A DNA stretch of 64,000 nucleotides from Pseudomonas sp. (GCA_030656145.1 JAUSOF010000002.1:186001-250000); one strand, 5' to 3'; shown: positions 44,735 to 57,047, numbered from the stretch's first letter. Notes: generated from the letters alone by a model not told the origin. A program made the numbers and translations.

Positions 44735-46135
44735 ATGTCCGCCCGCAAGCAAACCCTACTCAAGCAGCATCGTCGACAAAAGCGAATCGCCCTTCTCTTG
44801 GCGTTGGCCTCGCTGTTGCTGATGGGCGTGTTGGTCGCCTGGTGGTGGGTGCCATTGCTGCTTCTGGCCGGCTGGGTGGCGCATGAGGCCTGGTTTGCCG
44901 ATCATCTGTTCTACGCTCCCGGCGATGACTACAGCTACGCCTTTGCCGATGAGGTGCCTGCATTCTCCGGGCGCATCGAGGCTGGCTACCTGCGGATGGA
45001 TGGCGCGATTGGCACTGCCGACACCCTTATTCTGCGGGTGCACTTAAAAGCCAATTGGCTGGGGCGCTGGCTGGATCCCTATGTGGAGATCGGCAGCGAC
45101 AGGCAGGACTTCGAACGGGGCGCGAACGGTTGTCGCTACCTCAACCTTTCCGGCCAGCAGGATGCGTTGACCCGTGGTGCATTGCAGGTACGAGGCCATT
45201 TCTGCAGCATCGAGCCGACCGTCACCCTGTTTGCGCTGAACAATCCGGATTATGCCGAGCAGCGCTTAATGGTTATTGCGCCACATGCCGACGACGCTGA
45301 GCTGGCGGCGTTTGGTCTGTATAGCCGGGCGCGTGATGTCAGTATCGTGACCCTGACCCAGGGAGAAATCGAGGCCGAGTCCTATCGGGGGTTAGGGCTG
45401 GATCATGTCGCCGCAGCGCGGCTCAAGGGCCGTTTGCGCGCCTGGGACAGCCTCGCGGTTCCGCTCTGGGGTGGTGTGCCGCAGAGCCAGTGTCTGCAAT
45501 TGGGTTATTACTGCCTGCAATTATCTGCAATGCAGGCGCAACCCGAGGCAGCGTTTGCTTCGCGCGAGTCGGGCGAAGGCGATATCCGCAGCGTGCGCGC
45601 TGCCAATTCTGTCCAGCTGCCTGGCGATATCGATGGTGTTCCCAGCTGGCGCAATCTGGTCGCTGATCTGGTGGCGTCCATTGAGTATTTTCAGCCTGAT
45701 GTGGTGGTGTCGCCGCATCCGCAACTGGACCCGCACAGTGATCACGTGGCCAGCACCCAGGCCCTGCTGGCGGCGATTGGGCTGAGCCGCTGGAAGCCCA
45801 AAACCCTGCTGCTGTACGCCAATCATCTGCACGATAACGACCGCTGGCCAATGGGCCCTGCAGGCTTTGGCATTGCGCTGCCACCTGCTATCACAGCGCT
45901 GCCTGCCGACGGCATGTGGAGCCCGAGCCTGGATGCCGCACAGCAGCTGGATAAGGCCATGGCCTTGGCGATGCAGCATGATTTACAAGGCAGGTTGCCG
46001 CTCAAGCGGTGTATCCGCCGGCTGATCCAGCGTCTGTTGGTGGGGCGGCGCTGGCCGGCAACGGGCGAGGATGAATTTTTCCGCAAGGCGGTGCGCCGTC
46101 ATGAACTGTTCTGGGTACGCACCCTCGGTGGCTAG
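44735..46135 (+). CDS. dnpA: PIG-L family de-N-acetylase DnpA (466 aa)
   Basis: DnpA is a PIG-L/LmbE-type zinc deacetylase implicated in LPS core modification and fluoroquinolone persistence in P. aeruginosa. A basic start and one or two membrane helices (about 18-50) anchor it. A beta-rich domain follows, then the deacetylase: PHADDAE (near 198) is the zinc motif, equivalent to HPDDE, and [11 protein letters not shown] near 340 supplies the later zinc His. Both zinc motifs are intact. The ATG at 44735 lies 2 bases after the mig-14 stop. The upstream open frame to 44702 is not needed. Confidence 0.85.
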   Translation: MSARKQTLLKQHRRQKRIALLLALASLLLMGVLVAWWWVPLLLLAGWVAHEAWFADHLFYAPGDDYSYAFADEVPAFSGRIEAGYLRMDGAIGTADTLILRVHLKANWLGRWLDPYVEIGSDRQDFERGANGCRYLNLSGQQDALTRGALQVRGHFCSIEPTVTLFALNNPDYAEQRLMVIAPHADDAELAAFGLYSRARDVSIVTLTQGEIEAESYRGLGLDHVAAARLKGRLRAWDSLAVPLWGGVPQSQCLQLGYYCLQLSAMQAQPEAAFASRESGEGDIRSVRAANSVQLPGDIDGVPSWRNLVADLVASIEYFQPDVVVSPHPQLDPHSDHVASTQALLAAIGLSRWKPKTLLLYANHLHDNDRWPMGPAGFGIALPPAITALPADGMWSPSLDAAQQLDKAMALAMQHDLQGRLPLKRCIRRLIQRLLVGRRWPATGEDEFFRKAVRRHELFWVRTLGG

Positions 46136-46200
46136 CCAGTGTGTCGGCCTGCAAATGTTATGATCTGCGGCGATCTGTTTTAGCCGCTTCTGGAGTGTTT

Positions 46201-47622
46201 ATGAAGTTGTCCATGCCCCGTTTCGACCAAGCCTCTGTTCTGGTGGTGGGCGATGTCATGCTCGACCGTTACTGGCATGGCGGCACCTCGCGGATCTCTC
46301 CGGAAGCGCCGGTGCCGGTGGTCAAGGTCGAGCAAATCGAAGACCGTCCGGGCGGTGCGGCCAACGTCGCGTTGAACATCGCCGCGCTTGGCGCGCCGGC
46401 CATCTTGGTTGGTGTGACTGGACAGGATGAGGCTGCCGAGAGCCTGCGCAATAGCCTGCAGGCGGTGGGAGTGAAAACCCTGTTCCAGGCGATCAAGGAC
46501 CAGCCCACCATCGTCAAATTGCGGGTGATGAGCCGTCATCAGCAGTTGCTGCGCATGGACTTCGAAGAGCCGTTCCGCACTGACAGTGCTGCGTTGGCCG
46601 CCAGCGTCGAATCGCAACTGGATGGCATCAAGGTGCTTATCCTGTCTGATTACGGCAAGGGTGCTCTGCAAAATCATCAGGCCCTGGTGCAGCTGGCGCG
46701 CAGCAAGGGTATTGCGGTGCTGGCCGACCCCAAGGGCAAGGATTTTTCCATCTATCGTGGCGCCAGCCTGATTACCCCTAACCTTAGTGAGTTCGAGACC
46801 ATCGTCGGCCATTGTGTCGACGAGGCTGAGTTGGTGGCCAGGGGCGCCCTTATGATGCGTGAGCTGGAGCTGGGCGCGCTGTTGATTACCCGCGGCGAGC
46901 ACGGCATGACCCTGCTGCGCCCCGATCATCCGGCGCTGCACCTGCCGGCCCGCGCCCGTGAGGTGTTCGACGTTACTGGTGCGGGTGATACGGTGATCTC
47001 GACCCTGGCCGCCTCCTTGGCCGCGGGCGAGGAGTTGCCTCAGGCCGTGGCCTTGGCCAATCTGGCCGCCGGTATCGTGGTCGGCAAGCTGGGCACCGCC
47101 GCCATCAGCGCGCCGGAACTGCGTCGAGCGATTCAGCGCGAGGCGGGTTCCGAGCGTGGCGTGCTGAGTCCGGATCAGTTGTTGCTGGCCATCGAGGATG
47201 CCCGCGCCCATGGCGAGAAGATCGTCTTCACCAACGGTTGTTTCGACATTCTGCACGCCGGTCACGTGGCTTACCTGGAGCAGGCCCGTGCCCAGGGCGA
47301 TCGGTTGGTGCTGGCGGTCAACGATGACGCGTCGGTCAGTCGCCTGAAAGGCCCCGGTCGCCCGATCAACTCGGTGGATCGGCGCATGGCCGTGCTCGCC
47401 GGCCTCGGCGCAGTAGATTGGGTGGTGAGCTTCAGCGAAGACACCCCGGAGAACCTGCTGCGCGAGGTCAAACCGGATGTGCTGGTCAAGGGCGGCGACT
47501 ACGGCATCGAGGGCGTGGTCGGCGCCGACATCGTCAGCGCTTATGGTGGCGAAGTACGGGTGCTGGGGCTGGTAGAAAACAGCTCGACCACGGCCATCGT
47601 CGAGAAAATCCGCAACAACTGA
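46201..47622 (+). CDS. hldE: Bifunctional heptose-7-phosphate kinase / heptose-1-phosphate adenylyltransferase HldE (473 aa)
   Basis: HldE makes ADP-glycero-manno-heptose, the donor for WaaC and WaaF. The N-terminal PfkB/ribokinase domain (1-315) has [14 protein letters not shown] and the catalytic [10 protein letters not shown]. The C-terminal nucleotidyltransferase domain (about 340-473) has [18 protein letters not shown] with the HxGH motif. ATG 46201 has GGAG five bases upstream. The upstream open frame to 46141 is not needed. It closes the plus-strand msbA-mig-14-dnpA-hldE group. The following 111 bases (47623-47733) hold no gene. Confidence 0.96.
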   Translation: MKLSMPRFDQASVLVVGDVMLDRYWHGGTSRISPEAPVPVVKVEQIEDRPGGAANVALNIAALGAPAILVGVTGQDEAAESLRNSLQAVGVKTLFQAIKDQPTIVKLRVMSRHQQLLRMDFEEPFRTDSAALAASVESQLDGIKVLILSDYGKGALQNHQALVQLARSKGIAVLADPKGKDFSIYRGASLITPNLSEFETIVGHCVDEAELVARGALMMRELELGALLITRGEHGMTLLRPDHPALHLPARAREVFDVTGAGDTVISTLAASLAAGEELPQAVALANLAAGIVVGKLGTAAISAPELRRAIQREAGSERGVLSPDQLLLAIEDARAHGEKIVFTNGCFDILHAGHVAYLEQARAQGDRLVLAVNDDASVSRLKGPGRPINSVDRRMAVLAGLGAVDWVVSFSEDTPENLLREVKPDVLVKGGDYGIEGVVGADIVSAYGGEVRVLGLVENSSTTAIVEKIRNN

Positions 47623-47733
47623 TCTGTCCGAGTTGGCGCGGGTGGAAAACGCTCGACTGTTGCGAACGCCGCCAAACGCCCGCCGCGAAAACCTGCGGAC
47701 GTTCTCGCTACGGTGCTCGACTGAGTATGCCGC

Positions 47734-48681
47734 TCAGCCCAGATGAGCGGCATTCAGCTTGGGCGCTGCTGACCGGGCTGCTGCTTCAGGTTTTGCCGCC
47801 GCAGCATTGAGCTGTTGTTGGCTCAGCCAGTCCTTCCAGCGGATGCGTTCGTCGCGTACCAGCCAGCCATCCTGCGCCGCGAAACTCTCTGCCAGCCATA
47901 GGCCGCGGGTGCTGGCGGCTTGCAATTGGCCTTTGTTCAGCGTCAGCAATTCGGCGGTTGGCCGCCCGTGCTGCAGCGGTATCAGGTACAGGTCCGGGCG
48001 GCGGCGGTCGAGGCGGGCGACCAGCTTGCCGTCCTCCAGGCGTTCGTCGACGTGGAACAGGCTGAGCTGCCTGGCCTCTTTGGGCAGTTCCAGGCGCAGG
48101 TCGTAGACCAGTTGCAGTGAGGCCGTGGGCAGGTGCACATAGGCGCGCGGGCGTTCCAGCAGGGTCAGGTTGCCGCATTGCACCGGGCGCGCGGCGCCGG
48201 ACAGTGGGCTGAGTTGAAAGTGCAGGGTCTCGCGGTAATGCAAAACGTCTTGATAGGGCGAGGGCAGCCAGGTTTCGCCGAAGCGGCCACCCAACCAGCC
48301 CTCGGGGGTTTCCAGTAGACACTCCTCGGCAACTTCCTGGATGGCGGTCAGCAGCGGCAGAGTGAGTTCGTGAGCGGGCACGTAGCCGGAAATCAGCTTG
48401 AGCACTACATCGTCCCGGTCCAGGCGCCGTTGGCGCACCAGCACCCAATAGTCCCGGCCTTGCCAGTTCAGGGTCAGGCGCACCGAAACCCCCAGGTTGG
48501 CCAGTTCCACGGCGAAGCGTTGGCTGTCGCTCACTTCGACCGCGCGGCGGCGCTCAAGCATCTCGCTGAAGTTCAGTGGCCGGCCCAGGCTCTGGTAACT
48601 GATGCCGTCCGGGGTAGCCTCGACGAATAAGGGTAGGGTCTTGAAGGTGCTGGGGTCATGGCGGTTAAGCATGCGCGACAT
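47734..48681 (-). CDS. Conserved hypothetical protein with a Nudix-like stretch (315 aa)
   Basis: I do not recognise a function. The protein is soluble, without signal peptide or membrane helices. Residues 99-122 read G-x5-E-x9-QEVAEECL, close to the Nudix box G-x5-E-x7-REuxEExGu but two residues longer, with Gln for Arg and Cys-Leu at the end. This could be a drifted Nudix fold or a chance likeness. The start is ATG 48681, with a strong AGAGGAG ribosome site; an in-frame upstream start at 48735 is less likely. The last codons overlap a hairpin (GAATGCCGCTCA / TGAGCGGCATAC). It is next to, and on the same strand as, the aldo/keto reductase gene. Confidence 0.8.
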   Translation of the reverse strand: MSRMLNRHDPSTFKTLPLFVEATPDGISYQSLGRPLNFSEMLERRRAVEVSDSQRFAVELANLGVSVRLTLNWQGRDYWVLVRQRRLDRDDVVLKLISGYVPAHELTLPLLTAIQEVAEECLLETPEGWLGGRFGETWLPSPYQDVLHYRETLHFQLSPLSGAARPVQCGNLTLLERPRAYVHLPTASLQLVYDLRLELPKEARQLSLFHVDERLEDGKLVARLDRRRPDLYLIPLQHGRPTAELLTLNKGQLQAASTRGLWLAESFAAQDGWLVRDERIRWKDWLSQQQLNAAAAKPEAAARSAAPKLNAAHLG

Positions 48682-48831
48682 GTCGGCTCCTCTTGGGGCG
48701 GGCAGTTCGTCAGGCGGACGGGGCAAGGCCTCCATCCAGCTGCCGGGTGTGGTCGCATGGAGGGTGTTTCACAGCTGAAGCGGAGCGCCGCCCGGCCGCA
48801 CCTACAATTGCGCGCAGCGCGTCATGGGCGC

Positions 48832-49641
48832 TCAGGCAATATCCTGAATGACTGCCGCGGCAGTCGCGACGTTATGGGCCAGGTGCTGCGCGTTGATGGT
48901 GCCGACAATCGCACAGCTGACTGCCGGGTGGGCGAAAATCAGCTCGAAGCTGGCACGCACCGGGTCTTGCCCCGGGGCCAGGCAGGCATGCCCGCTGGCC
49001 AGGGCTTTCTTGATCAGGATGCCTTTGCCGTGCTGCTCAGCGTAGTCGAGTACCGGCAGTTCACTCTGCTCATTGAGGTTGTAGGTGACCATCGCGCAGT
49101 CGCCTTGTTCGAGTGCGCGCAGGCCGCCCGCGACGGTTTTGCCGGACAGGCCGAAGCCGCGAATCTTGCCTTCACGCTTGAGTTCGGTGAGGGTCTCGTA
49201 GACGCCGCTGTCTTGCAGGATGGCGAGGTCGTTGCCGTCGGAATGCACCAGCACCAAGTCGATAAAGTCGGTTTGCAGGCGTTTGAGGCTGCGTTCCACC
49301 GAGAAGCGCGTGTGCGCCGGGCTGAAGTCGAAGCTGGAGTGACCGCCCTCGAACTCTTCGCCGACCTTGCTGACGATCACCCATTGTTGACGCCGACCGC
49401 GCAATAGCGGGCCAAGGCGGCTTTCGCTGGTGCCGTAGGCGGGGGCGGTGTCGATCAGGTTGATCCCCAGATCATGGGCCTGGGCGAGTAACTCAAGTAC
49501 CGCGGCGTCGTCCGGGATAGTGAAGCCGTTGGGGTACTTCACGCCCTGGTCGCGGCCGATCTTTACCGTGCCGAGGCCCAGCGGCGAGACCAGCAGCTCG
49601 GTCGAGCCGAATGGGCGGTGCAGGTTGTGCAAGGTGTGCAT
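48832..49641 (-). CDS. Aldo/keto reductase (269 aa)
   Basis: This NAD(P)H-dependent TIM-barrel oxidoreductase reduces aldehydes or ketones. The tetrad is visible: Asp and Tyr in INLIDTAPAYG, Lys in VIVSKVG, and His in DLVLVHSDG. The later RGFGLSGK and GTINAQHLAHN segments fit the cofactor site. The substrate is unknown. ATG 49641 overlaps the upstream oxidoreductase stop by one base (TGATG), so the two are co-translated and may act on the same pathway. This gene order matches my memory of PA4992-PA4991. Confidence 0.9.
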   Translation of the reverse strand: MHTLHNLHRPFGSTELLVSPLGLGTVKIGRDQGVKYPNGFTIPDDAAVLELLAQAHDLGINLIDTAPAYGTSESRLGPLLRGRRQQWVIVSKVGEEFEGGHSSFDFSPAHTRFSVERSLKRLQTDFIDLVLVHSDGNDLAILQDSGVYETLTELKREGKIRGFGLSGKTVAGGLRALEQGDCAMVTYNLNEQSELPVLDYAEQHGKGILIKKALASGHACLAPGQDPVRASFELIFAHPAVSCAIVGTINAQHLAHNVATAAAVIQDIA

Positions 49642-50813
49642 CAGAACAATTCCTCCCAGGCGGGGGACGCCACGGTCGGGCGGGGCAGGGGCGGTAGCGG
49701 CGCATGGCTGGCAGGTTGGATGCCAGCACGGTCGAGAGCCGCCAGCACGCGGTCGGCGAAATCCGGGGCTAATGCCAGTTTAGTCGGCCAGCCGACCAGC
49801 AGTTGGCCTTGCTCGGTGAGGAAGGCGTTGTCCGGGCGCGTCAGGCCGGACTGCGCCGGCTCTGCACGCTCGACGCGCAGGGTTGCCCAGCGGGCACTGG
49901 AGAAATCGACCCAGGGCAGCAGGGCGCTGATTTCCTGCTGCGCGGCTTTAACCTGCGCGGCTGAGTCACGGGCCACGCCGTCTGCTTCGGCCAGGTCGCC
50001 GCCGAGGTACCAGACCCACTCGCCATCGGCGGCAGGATGGGTGGTGACGGTGACCCGTGGTTTTGGGCCGGCGCCGAGGCAGTGGGCGTACAGCGGTTTC
50101 AGGGTCGGTCCCTTGACCAGCACCATGTGCAGCGGTCGCAGTTGCTGTGCGGGCTGAGTCAGGCCCAGGGTCGCGAGCAGTTCGGCGTTGCCGCGGCCAG
50201 CGCTGAGCACGATGCGCTGCGCGCGAACCTCGCGGCCGTCGACGACCAGCCCGACCAGCTGACCCTGCTCGTGCAGGGGCGTTATGGACTCGGCGGCCAG
50301 CAGGCCGTCCCCAGCCAGTTCGGCCAGGCGGGCGATCAGGCTGGGCACATCCAGCACCAGTTCGGCCAGGCGGTAGACCTTGCCCTTGAATTTCGGGTGT
50401 TGCAGGGCGGGCGGCAGTTGTTCGCCCTTGACCTGGTCAACGCGGCCGCGCACTGCCTTGCTGGCGAAGAAACTGGTGATATTGCCGGCCAGGCTGCCGG
50501 GCGACCATAGGTAATGGGCTTCGGACAGCAGACGCACGCCACTCAGGTCCAATTCGCCATTACCGGCCAGTGCCTCACGCCAGCGCCGTGGCATGTCGGC
50601 GATGGCCTCCGAGGCGCCGGTCAGGGCGCCGTGCAGGGCGTACTTGGCGCCGCCGTGGATGATGCCTTGGGATTTGACGCTCTGCTCACCACCCAGGCTG
50701 GCTTTTTCCACCAGCAGGGTGGCAAAGCCCTGCCGGCGCAAGCGCGCATTCAGCCAGAGGCCGGCAATACCACCGCCGACGATCAGAATGTCAGTGCTCA
50801 GAGCCTGGGACAT
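49641..50813 (-). CDS. FAD-dependent oxidoreductase, DAO fold (390 aa)
   Basis: An N-terminal dinucleotide-binding motif, ILIVGGGIAGLWLNARL, and the DAO-family SQGIIHGGAKYAL identify an FAD-dependent oxidase or dehydrogenase acting on an amine, amino acid or hydroxy acid. The middle has AQRIVLSAGRGNAELLA, typical of the family. The FAD-binding C-terminal segment is LLVGWPTKLALAPDFADRVL. The substrate cannot be told. It is coupled to the aldo/keto reductase. There are 69 bases to the SMR gene upstream. Confidence 0.87.
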   Translation of the reverse strand: MSQALSTDILIVGGGIAGLWLNARLRRQGFATLLVEKASLGGEQSVKSQGIIHGGAKYALHGALTGASEAIADMPRRWREALAGNGELDLSGVRLLSEAHYLWSPGSLAGNITSFFASKAVRGRVDQVKGEQLPPALQHPKFKGKVYRLAELVLDVPSLIARLAELAGDGLLAAESITPLHEQGQLVGLVVDGREVRAQRIVLSAGRGNAELLATLGLTQPAQQLRPLHMVLVKGPTLKPLYAHCLGAGPKPRVTVTTHPAADGEWVWYLGGDLAEADGVARDSAAQVKAAQQEISALLPWVDFSSARWATLRVERAEPAQSGLTRPDNAFLTEQGQLLVGWPTKLALAPDFADRVLAALDRAGIQPASHAPLPPLPRPTVASPAWEELF

Positions 50814-50882
50814 GCGAGGGCCTCATCAATAATCAGACCGGCAGTATAACGGCAAGTGCTTGTGTCAGGCTTCCAGACCGCC

Positions 50883-51215
50883 TCAATGAGCGACGCTGTG
50901 CGAGAACATTTGAATCACTACCACGCCGCAAACGATCAAGCCCATGCCGAGCATGGCTGGCAAGTCGAGGCGTTGCTCGTAGAGAAACACCGCGGCAATG
51001 CTCACCAGTACGATGCCCAGGCCCGCCCAGACGGCGTAGGCCACGCCGACCGGAATGGTTTTGACCACCAGGCTGAGCATCCAGAAAGAGATGACGTAGC
51101 CAACCACCACCAGCAGCAAGGGTAGCGGTTTGTTGAAGCCGTCCAGCGCCTTCATCGAGGTGGTTGCGATGACTTCGGCGGTGATAGCGACAGCGAGATA
51201 GATATAGCCGCTCAT
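50883..51215 (-). CDS. Small multidrug resistance (SMR/EmrE-type) transporter (110 aa)
   Basis: SMR proteins are four-helix proton-coupled exporters of cationic compounds, working as dimers. The essential Glu14 is present (ITAEVIATTSMK), as are Tyr40, Tyr60 and Trp63, at the same numbers as in EmrE, and the GMGLIVCGVVVIQ fourth helix. The length matches the family exactly. By position it corresponds to the EmrE homologue PA4990. It is divergent from a LysR-type gene, with 85 bases between starts, suggesting it may be that regulator's target. Confidence 0.93.
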   Translation of the reverse strand: MSGYIYLAVAITAEVIATTSMKALDGFNKPLPLLLVVVGYVISFWMLSLVVKTIPVGVAYAVWAGLGIVLVSIAAVFLYEQRLDLPAMLGMGLIVCGVVVIQMFSHSVAH

Positions 51216-51300
51216 GATGGGCCTCCTGTTAAGTTACTCGCCATTCTAGTCGTTCAGTGGATGGGATAAAGTGATTACCTATCTGATCTGGAGATGGGTT

Positions 51301-52185
51301 ATGCAGTGGAACCTGGAGCAAATTCGCCTGTTCGTCAGCGTGGCCGAGGGCCAGTCGTTTTCTGCGGTGGCCCGGCAGATGAATCGCGGGCAATCAGCCG
51401 TGAGCACGGCGATCGCCCTGCTCGAAACCGATCTCGGCGTGCTGCTGTTCGAGCGCAGCAGTGGTCGTCAGCCACGTCTGACAGCCGCCGGAGCATCGCT
51501 GCTGGAAGAAGCGCGTGAGGTGCTGCGCCAGTGTGAGCGGCTGGAGGGGCGGGCGCTGGGGTTGGTGCGCGGTGAAGAAGTGCGTTTGCGCCTGGCCCAG
51601 GATGAGGCCATGCCTTACCAGCCGGTGCTCGACAGCCTCGAAGCCTTGGCCCAGGCTTTTCCGCTGCTGGAAGTGCAGCTCGCCAGTGGCGCCCAGGGTG
51701 ATGTCGCCCGCAAGCTGCTGGAACGGCGCGCCGATCTCGGCTTGTTGTTTCACCATGAGCGCATGCCCGAAGCTCTCGAGCGTCAGCGGTTGGGCACTAT
51801 CGAAATGGTTACGGTGTGTGGTGCCGGGCATGCGCTGGCTGGAGTGGGGCATGTCGATCGCCGTGAACTGGCGCGCCATCGGCAGTTATTGATGGCGCCG
51901 CAGGACAGTCATTACCCAGGTGGCGAGCAGGTCAGCCCGTCGGTCTGGCGCACCGACAGCTTCTATGTCATGGCTGAGTTGTTGATGCGTAACCTGGGTT
52001 GGGCCTGGCTGCCGCGCCACGTGGTGCAGTACCCGACCTACCAGGGCCAGCTTGTGGAGCTAAGCAGCGACTGGGCGCCGCCGCCTCTGGTGGTTGAGTT
52101 AGTTTGTCGTCGCGATGAAGCCCTGGGGCCGGCGGCACTGTGGCTGGCTGATTGCTTTGCCGAGCGCTTGCAAGCCATCGGCTGA
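51301..52185 (+). CDS. LysR-family transcriptional regulator (294 aa)
   Basis: The N-terminal winged helix-turn-helix is NLEQIRLFVSVAEGQSFSAVARQMNRGQSAVSTAIALLE (2-40 region), followed by the linker helix and a substrate-binding domain (about 90-290). The ligand is unknown. ATG 51301 with GGAG 8 bases upstream is the start; a longer frame from 51271 lacks family sequence. It is divergent from the SMR efflux gene. A GATA-N11-TATC dyad in the gap (51265-51283) may be part of the operator. Confidence 0.9.
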   Translation: MQWNLEQIRLFVSVAEGQSFSAVARQMNRGQSAVSTAIALLETDLGVLLFERSSGRQPRLTAAGASLLEEAREVLRQCERLEGRALGLVRGEEVRLRLAQDEAMPYQPVLDSLEALAQAFPLLEVQLASGAQGDVARKLLERRADLGLLFHHERMPEALERQRLGTIEMVTVCGAGHALAGVGHVDRRELARHRQLLMAPQDSHYPGGEQVSPSVWRTDSFYVMAELLMRNLGWAWLPRHVVQYPTYQGQLVELSSDWAPPPLVVELVCRRDEALGPAALWLADCFAERLQAIG

Positions 52186-52218
52186 TTGCTGGCGGCTGCT
52201 CTGCTAAGCTGCGCGCCC

Positions 52219-53502
52219 ATGAATAGAGTCCTCTACAGCCTACTGTTGCATCTCGCCTTGCCTCTGGTCGCCGGGCGTCTGGCCTGGCGTGCGTGGCGCG
52301 CCCCCGCGTATGCCACGCGTATTGGTGAACGCTTCGCCCTCGGCTTGCCGCCGCTCAAACCCGGAGGCATCTGGCTGCATGCGGTGTCGGTGGGCGAGAG
52401 CATCGCTGCCGCGCCGCTGATTCGTGAATTGCTGGCGCGCTACCCGCAGCTGCCGATCACCGTCACCTGCATGACGCCGACCGGCTCCGAGCGGATTCAG
52501 GCCATGTTCGCCGGGCCTGAGTATGCCGGGCGCGTGCAGCACTGCTATCTGCCCTATGACATGCCTTGGGCCGCGGCGCGCTTTCTCGAGCGTGCCCAGC
52601 CTCGGCTGGCAGTGGTCATTGAGACCGAGTTGTGGCCCAACCACATCCATCAGTGCGCCCGCCGTGGCATTCCCGTGGCCCTGGCCAATGCGCGGTTGTC
52701 CGAGCGTTCGGCGCGTGGTTACGCGCGCTTCGCCAAACTGACCGCGCCGATGCTGGCCGAGCTGAGCCTGATTGCGGTGCAGACGGCGACTGAGGCCGAG
52801 CGCTTTCGCCGCCTGGGCGCGCGGCCCGAGTGCGTCGAAGTCACCGGCTCGATCAAGTTCGACCTGACGATCGACCCCGCGCTGCTGGCGCGTGCCAGCG
52901 AGTTACGCGAGCAGTGGGGCGCGACCCCGCGCCCGGTGTGGATCGCCGCCAGTACCCATGCTGGCGAAGACGAAATTGTCCTGGCGGCACACCGCCTGCT
53001 GCTTGAGCAGCGCCCCGATGCTTTGCTGATACTGGTGCCGCGGCATCCAGAGCGCTTCGCTTCGGTGTTCGAGTTGTGTCAGCGCCAAGGTTTCGCCACG
53101 CGCCGGCGCTCCACTGGCGAAGCGCTGCTGGCGGGCGATCAGGTGTTGCTTGGCGACACCATGGGCGAGTTGCTGTTTCTCTATGCCTTGGCTGATCTGG
53201 CTTTCGTCGGCGGCAGCCTGGTCGGCAATGGCGGGCATAACCTGCTGGAGCCTGCCGCACTGGGCAAGCCGGTACTTAGCGGGCCGCACCTGTTCAATTT
53301 TCTCGAGATTGCCGCACAACTGCGCGAGGCCGGGGCGTTGCGTGAAGTGGCTGATGCCAGCGACCTGGCGCAGCAGGTCGAGCAGCTTTGGCGCGAGCCA
53401 GATCAGGCGCAGTGCATGCGCGAGGCGGGCCTGGGCGTGATGCAGGCCAATCAAGGCGCATTGGCGCGCCTGTTGGCGGGGTTGGCGCGTTTGCTTGGGT
53501 GA
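52219..53502 (+). CDS. waaA: 3-deoxy-D-manno-octulosonic acid transferase WaaA/KdtA (427 aa)
   Basis: WaaA transfers Kdo from CMP-Kdo to lipid IVA, the first core step and normally essential. An N-terminal membrane helix (residues 1-22) is followed by the GT30 N-domain with HAVSVGE (the catalytic Glu region near 60) and WPN in ETELWPN. The C-terminal GT-B domain has GGSLVGNGGHNLLEPAALGKPV. ATG 52219 is preferred; a longer frame from 52186 lacks a membrane start. It is the last gene of the LPS locus. From here gene order differs from P. aeruginosa. Confidence 0.95.
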   Translation: MNRVLYSLLLHLALPLVAGRLAWRAWRAPAYATRIGERFALGLPPLKPGGIWLHAVSVGESIAAAPLIRELLARYPQLPITVTCMTPTGSERIQAMFAGPEYAGRVQHCYLPYDMPWAAARFLERAQPRLAVVIETELWPNHIHQCARRGIPVALANARLSERSARGYARFAKLTAPMLAELSLIAVQTATEAERFRRLGARPECVEVTGSIKFDLTIDPALLARASELREQWGATPRPVWIAASTHAGEDEIVLAAHRLLLEQRPDALLILVPRHPERFASVFELCQRQGFATRRRSTGEALLAGDQVLLGDTMGELLFLYALADLAFVGGSLVGNGGHNLLEPAALGKPVLSGPHLFNFLEIAAQLREAGALREVADASDLAQQVEQLWREPDQAQCMREAGLGVMQANQGALARLLAGLARLLG

Positions 53503-53614
53503 GCCGCTTTCCTGCCGTGCGCATCAGGCCCGCTTGTGGCGTTGTGCTTGACCCCAACACGCCAGGCGACCAGCATGTATGTCTGTTTATGCGCTACGTT
53601 CAAGGAATCGCCTG

Positions 53615-54079
53615 ATGAAAGGCCACGCTGAAGTTATCGACTATTTGAAAATGCTGCTCAAAGGCGAGTTGGCAGCGCGCGATCAGTATTTCGTGCATTC
53701 GCGTTTTTATGAGGATTGGGGCTTCAGTAAGCTCTATGAACGCATCAACCATGAAATGGAAGAAGAGACGCAGCACGCCGATGCCTTGCTCCGGCGCATT
53801 CTGTTTCTTGAAGGTACGCCGGACATGACGCCTGATGCCTTTGTCTTCGGCCAGACAGTGCCCGAGATGCTCAAACTCGACCTGGCCCTCGAATACCACG
53901 TGCGCGCGGCGTTGAGTAAAGGTATCGAGTTGTGCGAGCAGCATCAGGATTATCAGACTCGCGACATCCTGCTGGTTCAGCTCAAGGATACTGAAGAAGA
54001 TCACGCCTATTGGCTGGAGATTCAGCTGGGATTGATCGACAAAGTGGGCCTGCAGAATTACCTGCAGGCGCAGATGTAG
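53615..54079 (+). CDS. ftnA: Bacterial ferritin FtnA (bfrA-type, 154 aa)
   Basis: Ferritins oxidise Fe(II) and store Fe(III) in a 24-subunit shell. The di-iron ligands are present at E18, E51, H54, E93 or E94, E127 and H130. The heme-ligand methionine of true bacterioferritins (Met52) is Thr52 here, while a Met lies at 48. So this is the FtnA form, often annotated bfrA. ATG 53615 (AAGGA upstream) gives the family N-terminus with HAEVIDYL; the frame is open 12 codons further. A strong terminator follows. uvrA is convergent, as in P. aeruginosa. Confidence 0.93.
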   Translation: MKGHAEVIDYLKMLLKGELAARDQYFVHSRFYEDWGFSKLYERINHEMEEETQHADALLRRILFLEGTPDMTPDAFVFGQTVPEMLKLDLALEYHVRAALSKGIELCEQHQDYQTRDILLVQLKDTEEDHAYWLEIQLGLIDKVGLQNYLQAQM

Positions 54080-54103
54080 CGCGTCAGCCATAAGCAACAC
54101 GTG

Positions 54104-54141
54104 AAAAAGCCAGAGCAGGGCGAGCCCTCTCTGGCTTTTTT
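54104..54141. terminator. Bidirectional rho-independent terminator between ftnA and uvrA
   Basis: Perfect 12-base arms, AAAAAGCCAGAG (54104-54115) and CTCTGGCTTTTT (54129-54140), are continued inward by AGGGC/GCCCT. T-runs lie after the stem on both strands, 25 bases after the ftnA stop. It can end both convergent transcripts. Confidence 0.93.
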
Positions 54142-54172
54142 GTACGCGCTATTGCTGCTGATGAGCCGAGCA

Positions 54173-54190
54173 GGGCCAGCAAGCTGGCCC
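54173..54190. repeat. Short palindrome GGGCCAGC-AA-GCTGGCCC between ftnA and uvrA
   Basis: Eight-base perfect arms around AA sit 22 bases past the uvrA stop. The core CCAGCAAGCTGG also appears in the REP-like repeat at 12915-12926, so it is likely a partial REP. It lacks a T-run. Confidence 0.6.
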
Positions 54191-54212
54191 CGCTGCGGTG
54201 ATGTTGTCTGGT

Positions 54213-57047
<2,835 letters not shown>

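Noticed and set aside
47623..47733. Rho-independent terminator after hldE
   Set aside because: A hairpin is present at the far end but without a T-run, and it overlaps the neighbouring gene.
49690..49699. GGCGGTAG ops-like sequence for RfaH
   Set aside because: It lies inside the FAD oxidoreductase gene and not in an LPS operon leader.
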